A stretch of 64,000 bases of DNA. It comes from Streptomyces xinghaiensis S187. GTDB lineage: Bacteria > Actinomycetota > Actinomycetes > Streptomycetales > Streptomycetaceae. Below, piece by piece: positions 51,889 through 59,376 of the stretch (position 1 is its first letter; each line of letters opens with the position of its first letter). Made by a program: the position numbers and the translations under genes. A model generated the notes under the pieces. That model made no database searches. It was not told where the DNA came from and saw nothing but the letters and a program-made list of their open reading frames with translations. Where the stretch lies: contig NZ_CP023202.1 in assembly GCF_000220705.2 (NCBI RefSeq), positions 2,170,001 to 2,234,000 of the forward strand. The letters run 5' to 3'.

Positions 51889-53181
51889 TTACTCCCCTTC
51901 GACCCGCATGATCCCGGCGACACCGCGCACGGTGTCCAGCGCCCGCAGGGCGCCGACCGTCGCCGAGAGCGCCGCGTCGCTCGCGCGGTGGGTGACCACC
52001 ACGAGGGACGCCTCGCCGTCCTTGACCTGCTGGTGGACGGTCTCGATAGACACCCCGTGCTCATTGAACTCCGCGGCGACCTGGGCCAGGACGCCCGGCT
52101 TGTCGGCGACGTCGAGGCTGATGTGGTAGCGCGTGACCACCTCGCCCATCGGGCTCACCGAGAGCCGCGAGTACGCGGACTCCCCCGGTCCCGTCGCGCC
52201 GTTGAGCTTGTTGCGGCAGACCGCCACGAGGTCGCCGAGAACCGCGGAGGCGGTGGGCGCGCCGCCGGCCCCCGGCCCGTAGAACATCAGCTGGCCGGCG
52301 GCCTCCGCCTCGACGAAGACCGCGTTGTACGCCTCGCGGACGGAGGCGAGCGGATGGCTCAGCGGGATCATCGCCGGGTGGACACGGGCGGTGACGGAGC
52401 GGCCGTCCTCGGCGCGCTCGCAGATCGCCAGCAGCTTGACCGTGCGGCCCATGCGGCGGGCGGAGGCGATGTCGGCGGCGGTGACCTCCGTGATGCCCTC
52501 CCGGTGCACGTCGTCCAGGCGGACCCGGGTGTGGAAGGCGATGCCGGCGAGGATCGCGGCCTTCGCGGCGGCATCGAAGCCCTCGACGTCGGCGGTGGGA
52601 TCGGCCTCGGCGTACCCGAGGGCCGTCGCCTCGTCGAGCGCCTCGGAGTAGCCGGTGCCGCCGGTCTCCATCCGGTCGAGGATGAAGTTGGTCGTGCCGT
52701 TGACGATGCCGAGCACGCGGTTGACCTTGTCGCCGACGAGGGACTCGCGGAGCGGGCGGACCAGGGGGATGGCGCCGGCGACGGCGGCCTCGTAGTAGAG
52801 ATCGGCGCCGTGCCGCTGGGCGACGGCGTGCAGGGCGGCGCCGTCCTCGGCGAGCAGCGCCTTGTTGGCCGAGACGACGCTCGCGCCCTGCTCGAAGGCC
52901 GTGGTGATCAGGGTGCGGGCGGGCTCGATGCCGCCGATGACCTCCACCACGACGTCGATGTCGCCGCGTTTGACGAGGGCGGTGGCGTCGGTGGTGACCA
53001 GCTCGGCGGGGACGCCCTCGCGGACCCGGTCCGGGCGGCGCACGGCGATGCCGGCCAGCTCGACGGGGGCCCCGATGCGCGCCGTGAGATCGTCCGCGTG
53101 CGTCGTCATGATGCGTGCCACCTCGGAGCCGACCACTCCACAGCCCAGCAGCGCCACCTTCAGCGGACGCGTACGCATCAT
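51889..53181 (-). CDS. hom: homoserine dehydrogenase
   Basis: 430 residues from ATG at 53181 (a second ATG follows directly at 53178). NAD(P)-binding ALLGCGVVGSEVARI, catalytic-domain GIVNGTTNFILDRM and substrate-binding EADPTADVEGFDAAAK, then a C-terminal ACT domain (from about 350) that would give feedback control by threonine. It makes homoserine from aspartate semialdehyde, the branch point with lysine; lysA follows upstream. Confidence 0.96.
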   Translation of the reverse strand: MMRTRPLKVALLGCGVVGSEVARIMTTHADDLTARIGAPVELAGIAVRRPDRVREGVPAELVTTDATALVKRGDIDVVVEVIGGIEPARTLITTAFEQGASVVSANKALLAEDGAALHAVAQRHGADLYYEAAVAGAIPLVRPLRESLVGDKVNRVLGIVNGTTNFILDRMETGGTGYSEALDEATALGYAEADPTADVEGFDAAAKAAILAGIAFHTRVRLDDVHREGITEVTAADIASARRMGRTVKLLAICERAEDGRSVTARVHPAMIPLSHPLASVREAYNAVFVEAEAAGQLMFYGPGAGGAPTASAVLGDLVAVCRNKLNGATGPGESAYSRLSVSPMGEVVTRYHISLDVADKPGVLAQVAAEFNEHGVSIETVHQQVKDGEASLVVVTHRASDAALSATVGALRALDTVRGVAGIMRVEGE

Positions 53182-53654
53182 CCGACCTCGTCTCTCCGCG
53201 CATCTCCCGGAACCGTGCCGGGGGCTTCCCGGAAGTCTGTCCGGGGCGCTCCCGGGACCGTCACCGGGTCCCGATTGTCTTGGCTCCCCACCAGTCTCAC
53301 TCACCGGGTGGGTCGCTCCGGGGTTTGTCCGGATTCCGAGACTGCCGGAAGCCGGGGGTGGGTGCGGGGGTGGGGCAGCCCCGGCCTACCCCGCCGCGGG
53401 CGTGCGGTAGGGGCGGTGCGGCCGTACCGCGGTGCTGCCGTGGCGGACGCGCGCCCGTCCGTGCTCCCGTACCGGCTACCACCGGCTTCGCGCGGGTGGG
53501 AGCCGGTACGACGCAGGACTACCGCACGGGGCGGGGCGGCGGAAGGGCACGGAGGCGCGGGGTGGCGGATGTCACCCGGTGTCCGGGGCGCCCGCACCCG
53601 TCACCCCGCGCCGCGGGCCCGGGTCGTGCCCGCGTCCGCCTCCCCGCGCACCCG
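53182..53654. other. intergenic region between lysA and hom
   Basis: 473 bp of GC-rich sequence with no frame supported by a ribosome binding site. It should hold the hom promoter. No clear hairpin or repeat stands out. Confidence 0.4.
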
Positions 53655-55046
53655 TCAGCCCACGTCCAGCCGGAGCAGGTCCTCCTCCGTCTCGCGCCGC
53701 ATGATGACGCGCGCCTTGCCGTCCTTGACCGCGACCACGGGCGGGCGCAGCGCGTGGTTGTAGTTGCTCGCCATGGAGCGGCAGTAGGCGCCGGTGGCGG
53801 GCACGGCGAGCAGGTCGCCGGGGGCCAGGTCGGCGGGGAGGAAGGCGTCCTTCACGACGATGTCGCCGGACTCGCAGTGCTTGCCGACGACCCGGGAGAG
53901 CATGGGCCCGGCGGTGGAGACGCGGGAGGCGAGGGCGACGGAGTACTCGGCGTCGTAGAGCGCGGTGCGGATGTTGTCGGACATGCCGCCGTCCACGCTG
54001 ACGTAGGTGCGCAGGCCGGGGAGCTCCTTGAGGGTGCCGACCTCGTAGAGGGTGAAGGTCGTCGGGCCGACGATGGCGCGGCCGGGCTCCACGGAGATCC
54101 GGGGGACGGCCAGGCCGGCGGCGGCGCACTCGCGGGTCACGATGTCGCTCAGCGACTTGGCGATCTCGTGCGGTTCGCGGGGGTCGTCCTCGGAGGTGTA
54201 GGCGATGCCGAGGCCGCCGCCGAGGTCGATCTCGGGCAGCTCCACGCCGTGCTCGTCCCGCACCTCGGCGAGGAGCTGGACGACGCGGCGGGCGGAGACC
54301 TCGAAGCCCGCCATGTCGAAGATCTGCGAACCGATGTGCGAGTGGATCCCGGCCAGTTCGAGGCTGTCGAGCTTGAGGACGCGGCGCACGGCCTCGGCGG
54401 CCTGGCCGTCGGCGAGGGCGATGCCGAACTTCTGGTCCTCGTGCGCGGTGGCGATGAACTCGTGCGTGTGGGCCTCGACACCGACGGTGACACGGATCTG
54501 CACCCGCTGGCGGCGCCCGAGGCGCTCGGCGATGTGCGCGACCCGGACGATCTCCTGGAAGGAGTCGAGGACGATGCGGCCGACGCCCGCGGTGATGGCG
54601 CGCTCGATCTCGTCGGTGGTCTTGTTGTTGCCGTGCATCGCGATGCGCTCGGCGGGCATACCGGCGGCGAGGGCGGTGGTCAGCTCGCCGGCGGAGCAGA
54701 CATCGAGGTTGAGGCCCTCCTCGTGCAGCCACCCGACGACGGCGCGGGAGAGGAACGCCTTGCCGGCGTAGAAGACGTCGGCCTCGCCGCCGAAGGCGTC
54801 GTGCCAGGCGCGGCAGCGGGCGCGGAAGTCGTCCTCGTCGAGGAAGTAGGCGGGGGTGCCGAACTCCTCGGCGAGACGGGTGACGGGGATGCCGCCGAGG
54901 GTGGCGACTCCGTCGGCGTCACGGGCGACCGTGCGCGACCAGACGCGCGGGTCGAGGGCGTTGAGGTCGGCGGGCGGGGCGGTGTAGTGACCCTCGGGCA
55001 GGACATCGGCGTGCCGGGGCCCTGCAGGGTGTGCGGAACGGCTCAT
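53655..55046 (-). CDS. lysA: diaminopimelate decarboxylase
   Basis: 463 residues from ATG at 55046 (MSRSAHPAGPRHADVL). Fold type III PLP enzyme: PLP Lys in VFYAGKAFLSRAV, glycine-rich IDLGGGLGIAY, EPGRAIVGP and the active-site Cys in VVGKHCESGDIV. It makes lysine from meso-diaminopimelate. It lies downstream of the ArgRS-like gene on the same strand. Confidence 0.96.
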   Translation of the reverse strand: MSRSAHPAGPRHADVLPEGHYTAPPADLNALDPRVWSRTVARDADGVATLGGIPVTRLAEEFGTPAYFLDEDDFRARCRAWHDAFGGEADVFYAGKAFLSRAVVGWLHEEGLNLDVCSAGELTTALAAGMPAERIAMHGNNKTTDEIERAITAGVGRIVLDSFQEIVRVAHIAERLGRRQRVQIRVTVGVEAHTHEFIATAHEDQKFGIALADGQAAEAVRRVLKLDSLELAGIHSHIGSQIFDMAGFEVSARRVVQLLAEVRDEHGVELPEIDLGGGLGIAYTSEDDPREPHEIAKSLSDIVTRECAAAGLAVPRISVEPGRAIVGPTTFTLYEVGTLKELPGLRTYVSVDGGMSDNIRTALYDAEYSVALASRVSTAGPMLSRVVGKHCESGDIVVKDAFLPADLAPGDLLAVPATGAYCRSMASNYNHALRPPVVAVKDGKARVIMRRETEEDLLRLDVG

Positions 55047-55486
55047 GGCGCTCTGGGCTCTCCTGGGTGGTGGCGCTGGGGGTGAGGTGGTGTCTGCGGG
55101 TGGTCGGGTGCGGGTGTGGTCTGTGGTGCGGTCCGGCGGTTCGGACTGGGGTGTGGTCTGTGGGTGCGGTGTGCGGGTGTGGTCCGTTGCGGGTGTGGTC
55201 CGTTCGGGTCCGGGGCCGGGCACCGGCGCCATTGCCGGGGCGGGGCCGGGCCGGGGCCCGGTGGCCGGTGCGGCCGTCGTCAGCGTCGGCCGTCCCGGTC
55301 GTCGCCGTGTCGGGCGGAGGCGCGGACGGGCGCCCGCGCCGACCGGGCCACGGCCGGGCGGCCGGACGAGTCCGGTGCCGCCCGGATGGCCGGGACGGCG
55401 TCCGCGTGCGCCGTATCCGCCGCGTTTGCCGCATCGGCCACCGCCGCCCGCGTCTGCCGGGTGGCCCGGGGCCGTCCCGGGGTCCG
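55047..55486. repeat. repeat-rich gap between the ArgRS-like gene and lysA
   Basis: 440 bp without a gene. The part at 55111-55210 holds imperfect copies of GGGTGTGGTC; two of them form adjacent 16-bp repeats GGGTGTGGTCCGTT at 55175-55190 and 55191-55206. The strand bias (G/T on plus) is unlike the flanking genes. It may be a spacer or a lysA control region. Confidence 0.6.
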
Positions 55487-56620
55487 TCAGAGATGCGTGG
55501 GCGCGTCGATGCCGAGCAGGAGCAGGCCACCGGCGAGCACCGTCCCGGCCGCCTCGGCGAGGGCGGTACGGGCCCGGTGGGCGGCCCCGGGTTTCTCGTC
55601 GCCGCGCGGGAGGACGGGGCAGGCGTCGTGGAAGCGGAAGAAGGCGTCCGCGAGCTGTTCGAGGTGGCGCGCTATGCGGTCGGGGGCGCGGTGGCGCGCG
55701 GCGGCGTCCAGGACGGCGGGGTACTCGCGGAGCGCGGCGAGCAGGTCGCGCGCCGAGGACTCGCCGGAGCCTTCCGGAGCGCCCAGGTCACCGGGAACGG
55801 CCTCGACCCCGAGATCGGCGGCGTTGCGTACGAGCGCCCGGGCGCGAGCATGGGCGTAACGGACCCGGAAGAGGGGGTTCGACTCGCGCTGCACAAGCAG
55901 GGGGTCGTGCTCGTCCCCGGTGAGGCGGGGGTGGTCGTGGGCGGCGGGCCGCAGAAGGCCCCAGCGGGCGGCGTCGGCTCCGAGGGTGCGGAGCAGCTCG
56001 GCGGCGGAGGCCCCGACGGGCACGGGACGCACGGGAAGACGGACCGGGGCGGCCCCCGCGGGGGCACCGGGGGTCGCGGGACGGGGGGCACCGGGACCGG
56101 CGCTGACAGTGTCCGAGATCACCCCGAGGCCGGCCCAGTCGGGATCGGCCGGGCCGGTGGAGCGAGTAGTGACGACGGCGCCCTGGGAGCGGAGGAGACG
56201 GCGGAGAACGTCGGCGGTGACGGCGGCACGGGTCTCGCCGGGGAAGGCCAGTTCGATGTGCTGGGCGGCCAGGGCGTCGCTGTGCCCGTAGGCGGTACCG
56301 CAGCGGAGGACGTCACGCACGAGGGCCGCGCCGGAGCCGTCGGCCAGGGTGATGTTGAGGAAACCGGGACCGGAGACCTCGACGAGCTCGATGCCGGGCG
56401 CGGCGGCGAGGCGGGAGCGGAGGATGCCGGCCACGCCGAGGGCCGGGAGCCCGGCGGGGCGAGCGAGCTGGAGGGCGACCCCGGTGGCGTAGTCGCCGTG
56501 ACCGGGACGGGAGGCCGGCTTGACCACCACCCGCTCGGGTACGGGCACGCGCAGCTCGCCGTCCGCGACGGCATGGCGCACGGTGCGCAGCACGGCTTGG
56601 GAGAGCTGGGTGGGGGTCAC
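55487..56620 (-). CDS. ArgRS-like protein without catalytic motifs (NrtL type)
   Basis: 377 residues from GTG at 56620. The N-terminal part resembles the ArgRS tRNA-binding domain and the start of its catalytic fold (RPGHGDYATGVALQLA, VSGPGFLNITLAD). The HIGH region is degenerate (ELAFPGETRAAVTADVL), no KMSKS exists and most of the Rossmann fold is missing. The C-terminal half is a DALR anticodon-binding domain (ALVRNAADL, HLEQLADAFFRFHDACPV). True ArgRS is about 580 residues. It cannot aminoacylate; a tRNA-binding or regulatory role beside lysA is possible. I recall this arrangement (nrtL-lysA) as common in Streptomyces. Confidence 0.82.
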   Translation of the reverse strand: MTPTQLSQAVLRTVRHAVADGELRVPVPERVVVKPASRPGHGDYATGVALQLARPAGLPALGVAGILRSRLAAAPGIELVEVSGPGFLNITLADGSGAALVRDVLRCGTAYGHSDALAAQHIELAFPGETRAAVTADVLRRLLRSQGAVVTTRSTGPADPDWAGLGVISDTVSAGPGAPRPATPGAPAGAAPVRLPVRPVPVGASAAELLRTLGADAARWGLLRPAAHDHPRLTGDEHDPLLVQRESNPLFRVRYAHARARALVRNAADLGVEAVPGDLGAPEGSGESSARDLLAALREYPAVLDAAARHRAPDRIARHLEQLADAFFRFHDACPVLPRGDEKPGAAHRARTALAEAAGTVLAGGLLLLGIDAPTHL

Positions 56621-56759
56621 GCATCCAGCGTAGGGGAGGCGCGGGGTGGTTCCGCGAACCGTTTCACAGGCCGGACGGGGAGGCGAGGAGCGGGAACGGG
56701 CGGGGCGCGGTTGCTGTGATCCGCAGCACCGTGCCGCGCTGCCGCGCCGCGCCCTCCCG

Positions 56760-57212
56760 TCAACCTGCCGGACGGGCGGAGGGCGCGCTGTCCCCGCCGG
56801 AGAGCTCACCGGCCGGCGGCTCCCCGGGGGACCGCTTCCCTCCGCACGCCAGCCGCCGGACGAGCCGGACGAGATCAGCCGGTTCGAAGGGCTTGGCGAG
56901 AAACGCGTCGACCCCGGCGGCCTGTCCGTCGTCGACCTCCTGCTGAGTGCAGGCACTGATGATCGCAACGGGCAGATGCCGGGTCCGCGGGTCCTCGTAC
57001 AGCCGGGTGGCCGTACGTAATCCGTCGAGGCGGGGCATCACTACATCCAGGGTGACGACGTCCGGACGCACGTCGTGAATGACGTCCAGACACTCGGCAC
57101 CATCGGCCGCGGTCACGACCTCGAACCCTTCTAGTTCGAGGTTGACCCTGATCAGCTGCCGGATCACCTTGTTGTCGTCGACCACAAGGACCCGGGCGAA
57201 CGAGCCAGGCAC
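56760..57212 (-). CDS. stand-alone receiver (CheY-like) protein
   Basis: 150 residues from GTG at 57212. One complete receiver domain: acidic pair VVDDNK, phospho-acceptor Asp in VVTLDVVMP, Ser in AIISACT (usual Thr/Ser position) and Lys in FLAKPFEP. A short Gly/Ser/Pro tail replaces any output domain, so it signals by protein contact or as a phosphate shuttle. No kinase is adjacent. A 530-bp gap separates it from the tRNA gene. Confidence 0.9.
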   Translation of the reverse strand: MPGSFARVLVVDDNKVIRQLIRVNLELEGFEVVTAADGAECLDVIHDVRPDVVTLDVVMPRLDGLRTATRLYEDPRTRHLPVAIISACTQQEVDDGQAAGVDAFLAKPFEPADLVRLVRRLACGGKRSPGEPPAGELSGGDSAPSARPAG

Positions 57213-57742
57213 AACTCGAGAGTAGGTCGCGAGCTCCCCCCGCGTCCGGCTTTTCCCCACTTCCACCACCTGCGGGGGACCTTCGGCCGACCGCATGCGG
57301 CAAGCGCGACGCATGCGCTAGGGGAGCCCGGAGGGATTCCGTCCGGGTGCGCAGGCCGACAGGTGATGGGGCGAGCCGCACCCGGTACACCAGACGGACC
57401 GGAGGCCCCGGGCGGAGACGGTGACCGCGAACGCCGGAGGACCGCCACCGACCCGGCAGGCGCCCGGAGCCCACGACCGGCACGCCCAGCGGAGGCAGGA
57501 CCGGTCAGGTCTCCGGCGCACCGCGTGACCGGCCACCAGATCACCGCGCCGAAGCCGAAGACTGGCTGCGAACCCTCCGTTACAGGCGGCGACGCGACTC
57601 CCGGGAGCGGAGAGCCCGCGGAGAGGGGGAACCCAGAACCGGCGGCCCCTCTCACCACCGCCCCCACCCCACGAAATGCCGTTCATGGGCACCCCGCTGG
57701 AGCTGGTAGGGTTCTACCCGTCGCCGCGAACGCGATCGACAC
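57213..57742. other. gap between receiver gene and tRNA-Arg
   Basis: 530 bp with no supported gene. TAGGGT at 57707-57712 is a possible -10 box for the tRNA, 30 bp upstream of it. This is the last stretch of typical chromosomal composition before the accessory island. Confidence 0.4.
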
Positions 57743-57814
57743 GCCCCCGTAGCTCAGGGGATAGAGCAACGGCCTCCGGAGCCGTGTGCGCAGGTTCGAA
57801 TCCTGCCGGGGGCA
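57743..57814 (+). tRNA. tRNA-Arg (anticodon CCG)
   Basis: Full cloverleaf: acceptor GCCCCCG / CGGGGGC, anticodon stem ACGGC / GCCGT around loop CTCCGGA with anticodon CCG, T arm CAGGTTCGAATCCTG and discriminator A at 57814. CCA is not encoded. It reads the CGG codon. Everything downstream has mobile-element character, so its 3' end is the likely attachment site of an integrated element whose other end lies beyond the window. Confidence 0.95.
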
Positions 57815-57829
57815 CTTCCCAGGAAGTGC
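57812..57829 (+). terminator. hairpin at the tRNA 3' end
   Basis: GCACTTCC / GGAAGTGC, a perfect 8-bp stem with a 2-nt loop that starts in the last three tRNA bases. May terminate the tRNA transcript or mark the recombination core. Confidence 0.5.
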
Positions 57830-57832
57830 CTA

Positions 57833-57872
57833 AAGACCCCGCCACCAGCCAAGACGCTGAGTGCGGGGTCTT
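57833..57872 (+). terminator. terminator-like stem-loop downstream of tRNA-Arg
   Basis: Perfect 10-bp arms AAGACCCCGC (57833-57842) and GCGGGGTCTT (57863-57872), the right arm ending in TT. Good candidate for the tRNA terminator. Confidence 0.6.
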
Positions 57873-58045
57873 CGCGTATGTGCAGCCGAATGCCGCCGGA
57901 AGCAGCCCGATGACAGTGGTCACGTAATGACGGCGTAATGATCTTGACGGCTCCACCGCAGGTTAGAAGCCCCATCCGGGCTCCCCATCACACCGCCTCA
58001 CCGGTGTGACAATGACATGGACCCCAAGTTGATCCCAGGGCCCGC

Positions 58046-58171
58046 GTTGATCACGCCTTCGCCCGCATGAAGAGCTGGAAGATCCTTCGCGACTGCCGTC
58101 TGAAGGGCGACAGCGTCCACCACGCGATGCTCGGCATCGCCCGCCTGCACAACTTAACCCTCGCCGGATGA
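58046..58171 (+). pseudogene. C-terminal remnant of a DDE transposase
   Basis: A 41-codon fragment reading VDHAFARMKSWKILRDCR onward and ending MLGIARLHNLTLAG before TGA. The order Ala-Arg-Met-Lys, W-K-I-L-R-D-C-R and the final HNL match the C-terminus of IS5/IS4-type transposases. The rest of the gene is missing; it sits just left of a second, better preserved IS. A sign of repeated insertion next to the tRNA. Confidence 0.65.
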
Positions 58172-58218
58172 CACAGAAAGAGCAGGCCATCGCGCATGCC
58201 GTAGATCATTTACGGGCA

Positions 58219-59272
58219 GCCCTCACGAGCTCTTGCATGGTTGGTGGTGAGGCGTCGAGGACGTGGCGAGGCTCGACGTACACGCCTGCCGTGCCGATGT
58301 CAGGTCCGCGGGCTGCTGGTGGGACAGCAGTCCGGCGACGGCCTGGACGGTGTGGCTCATGTGCTCGCGGCGACCGAGGTGGCGGGGCAGAGCACGCTGG
58401 TTCTTCAGATGGGCGATGCCGTGCTCGACCCGGATACGCCGTGAGGAATGCGCCTTGCGCTGCCGCTCGTACATCTCCTCGTACCAGTCCGGAACGTTCT
58501 TCTTGAACTTGCGATGCGGTGGTGTCACCACCCGTCCGCCGGTCTGGGCGCCCAGGCCCTGGTAGCCGGCATCGGCGAGATCTCCACCGCGGGACCGTCC
58601 GCCAGGAGCTTGACCAGCCCCAACTGGCGGGCGTGGGTGATGTCCGCGCAGCCTCCGGGCCTGGTCGGGCTGCAGAACAGCATCCGGCCGTCCGCGTCGG
58701 TGAGCACCATGGTCTGGACGGCGTGCTGCTTGCTCTTGCCGGAGATGGACTTGTCCCGGTCCTTGCGTCCGACGGCCGGCCGCCGGACCCCGATCTCGGT
58801 GCCGTCCACGATCCCGGTCCCGCCGGCACCGAGATGGTCGACGACCTCGGCCAGCGTCCGCGACCGAAGTCCTGGGCTCACCGTGCATCCTCGTTCGGCG
58901 AGCAGCGGTCGCATCTCGCAAATGGCGCGGGTGATGGTGGAGCGGTCCACGCCGAACCAGCAGGCCAGCACATCGCGCGTAGCCCCGTGTCGGAGATGCA
59001 CGAGGGTAGCCAAGAGCCGGTCGACGAAGACCAGCCGGTGCTTCGCGCCGGCGCCAACGACCCACTTCCGCGGTCTGGACGCAGGCCTGGCCTGGTGCCG
59101 TTCATGCCACAACAGAACCACCTCGGCCACGAGTTCAGCGATCACGTCGGCCGACAGGCCCATGATCCTCCGGTCGCTCACGATCGCTATACGAGACGCG
59201 TTCCCCACCACAGGACCATGATCGACGATCAATAACTCGAGGCCTCACCGCCAAGCACGAGCTCGTTAGCAC
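58219..59272. mobile_element. IS5-like insertion sequence with terminal inverted repeats
   Basis: Imperfect inverted repeats at the two ends share GAGCTC, then TGCxTGG, GGTGAGGC and TCGAG (left from 58227, right reading back from 59264). Allowing eight more weakly matching bases puts the ends at 58219 and 59272, directly flanked by CGGGCA on both sides (58213-58218 and 59273-59278), a candidate target duplication. Six base pairs is not a standard IS5-family value, so the exact boundaries are tentative. About 1.05 kb, one transposase frame, broken. Confidence 0.6.
58223..59232 (-). pseudogene. IS5-family transposase, frameshifted
   Basis: The first frame runs 59232 to 58525 and holds the helical N-terminal domain (WFGVDRSTITRAICEM) and first catalytic Asp (GIVDGTEIGVRR). 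The second half continues in another frame down to 58223, with the second Asp in LADAGYQGLGAQTGG and the catalytic Glu in RRIRVEHGIAHLKN. The shift falls near 58590, between PAVEI and LADAGYQ. I see no slippery heptamer there, so this looks like an inactivating mutation or sequencing error rather than programmed frameshifting. Confidence 0.75.
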
Positions 59273-59308
59273 CGGGCACGTCACCAGTCGACTGCACTGC
59301 TCGGTAAC

Positions 59309-59337
59309 TTGCTGACAGGACGTCAGGCTCATAGGAT
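59309..59337 (+). promoter_or_regulatory. promoter of the STAND NTPase gene
   Basis: TTGCTG (59309-59314) and TAGGAT (59332-59337) separated by 17 bp. The inverted repeat CTGAC-AGGAC-GTCAG (59312-59326) overlaps the -35 region and could be an operator. Confidence 0.5.
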
Positions 59338-59376
59338 CCATGATTCAGCGAGTATCAATGCCTGAGGGGGAGCGCA

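Noticed and set aside
57714..57956. Minus-strand frame reading GFEPAHTAPEAVALSPELRG across the tRNA
   Set aside because: This is the translated complement of the tRNA gene, a known source of false small proteins.
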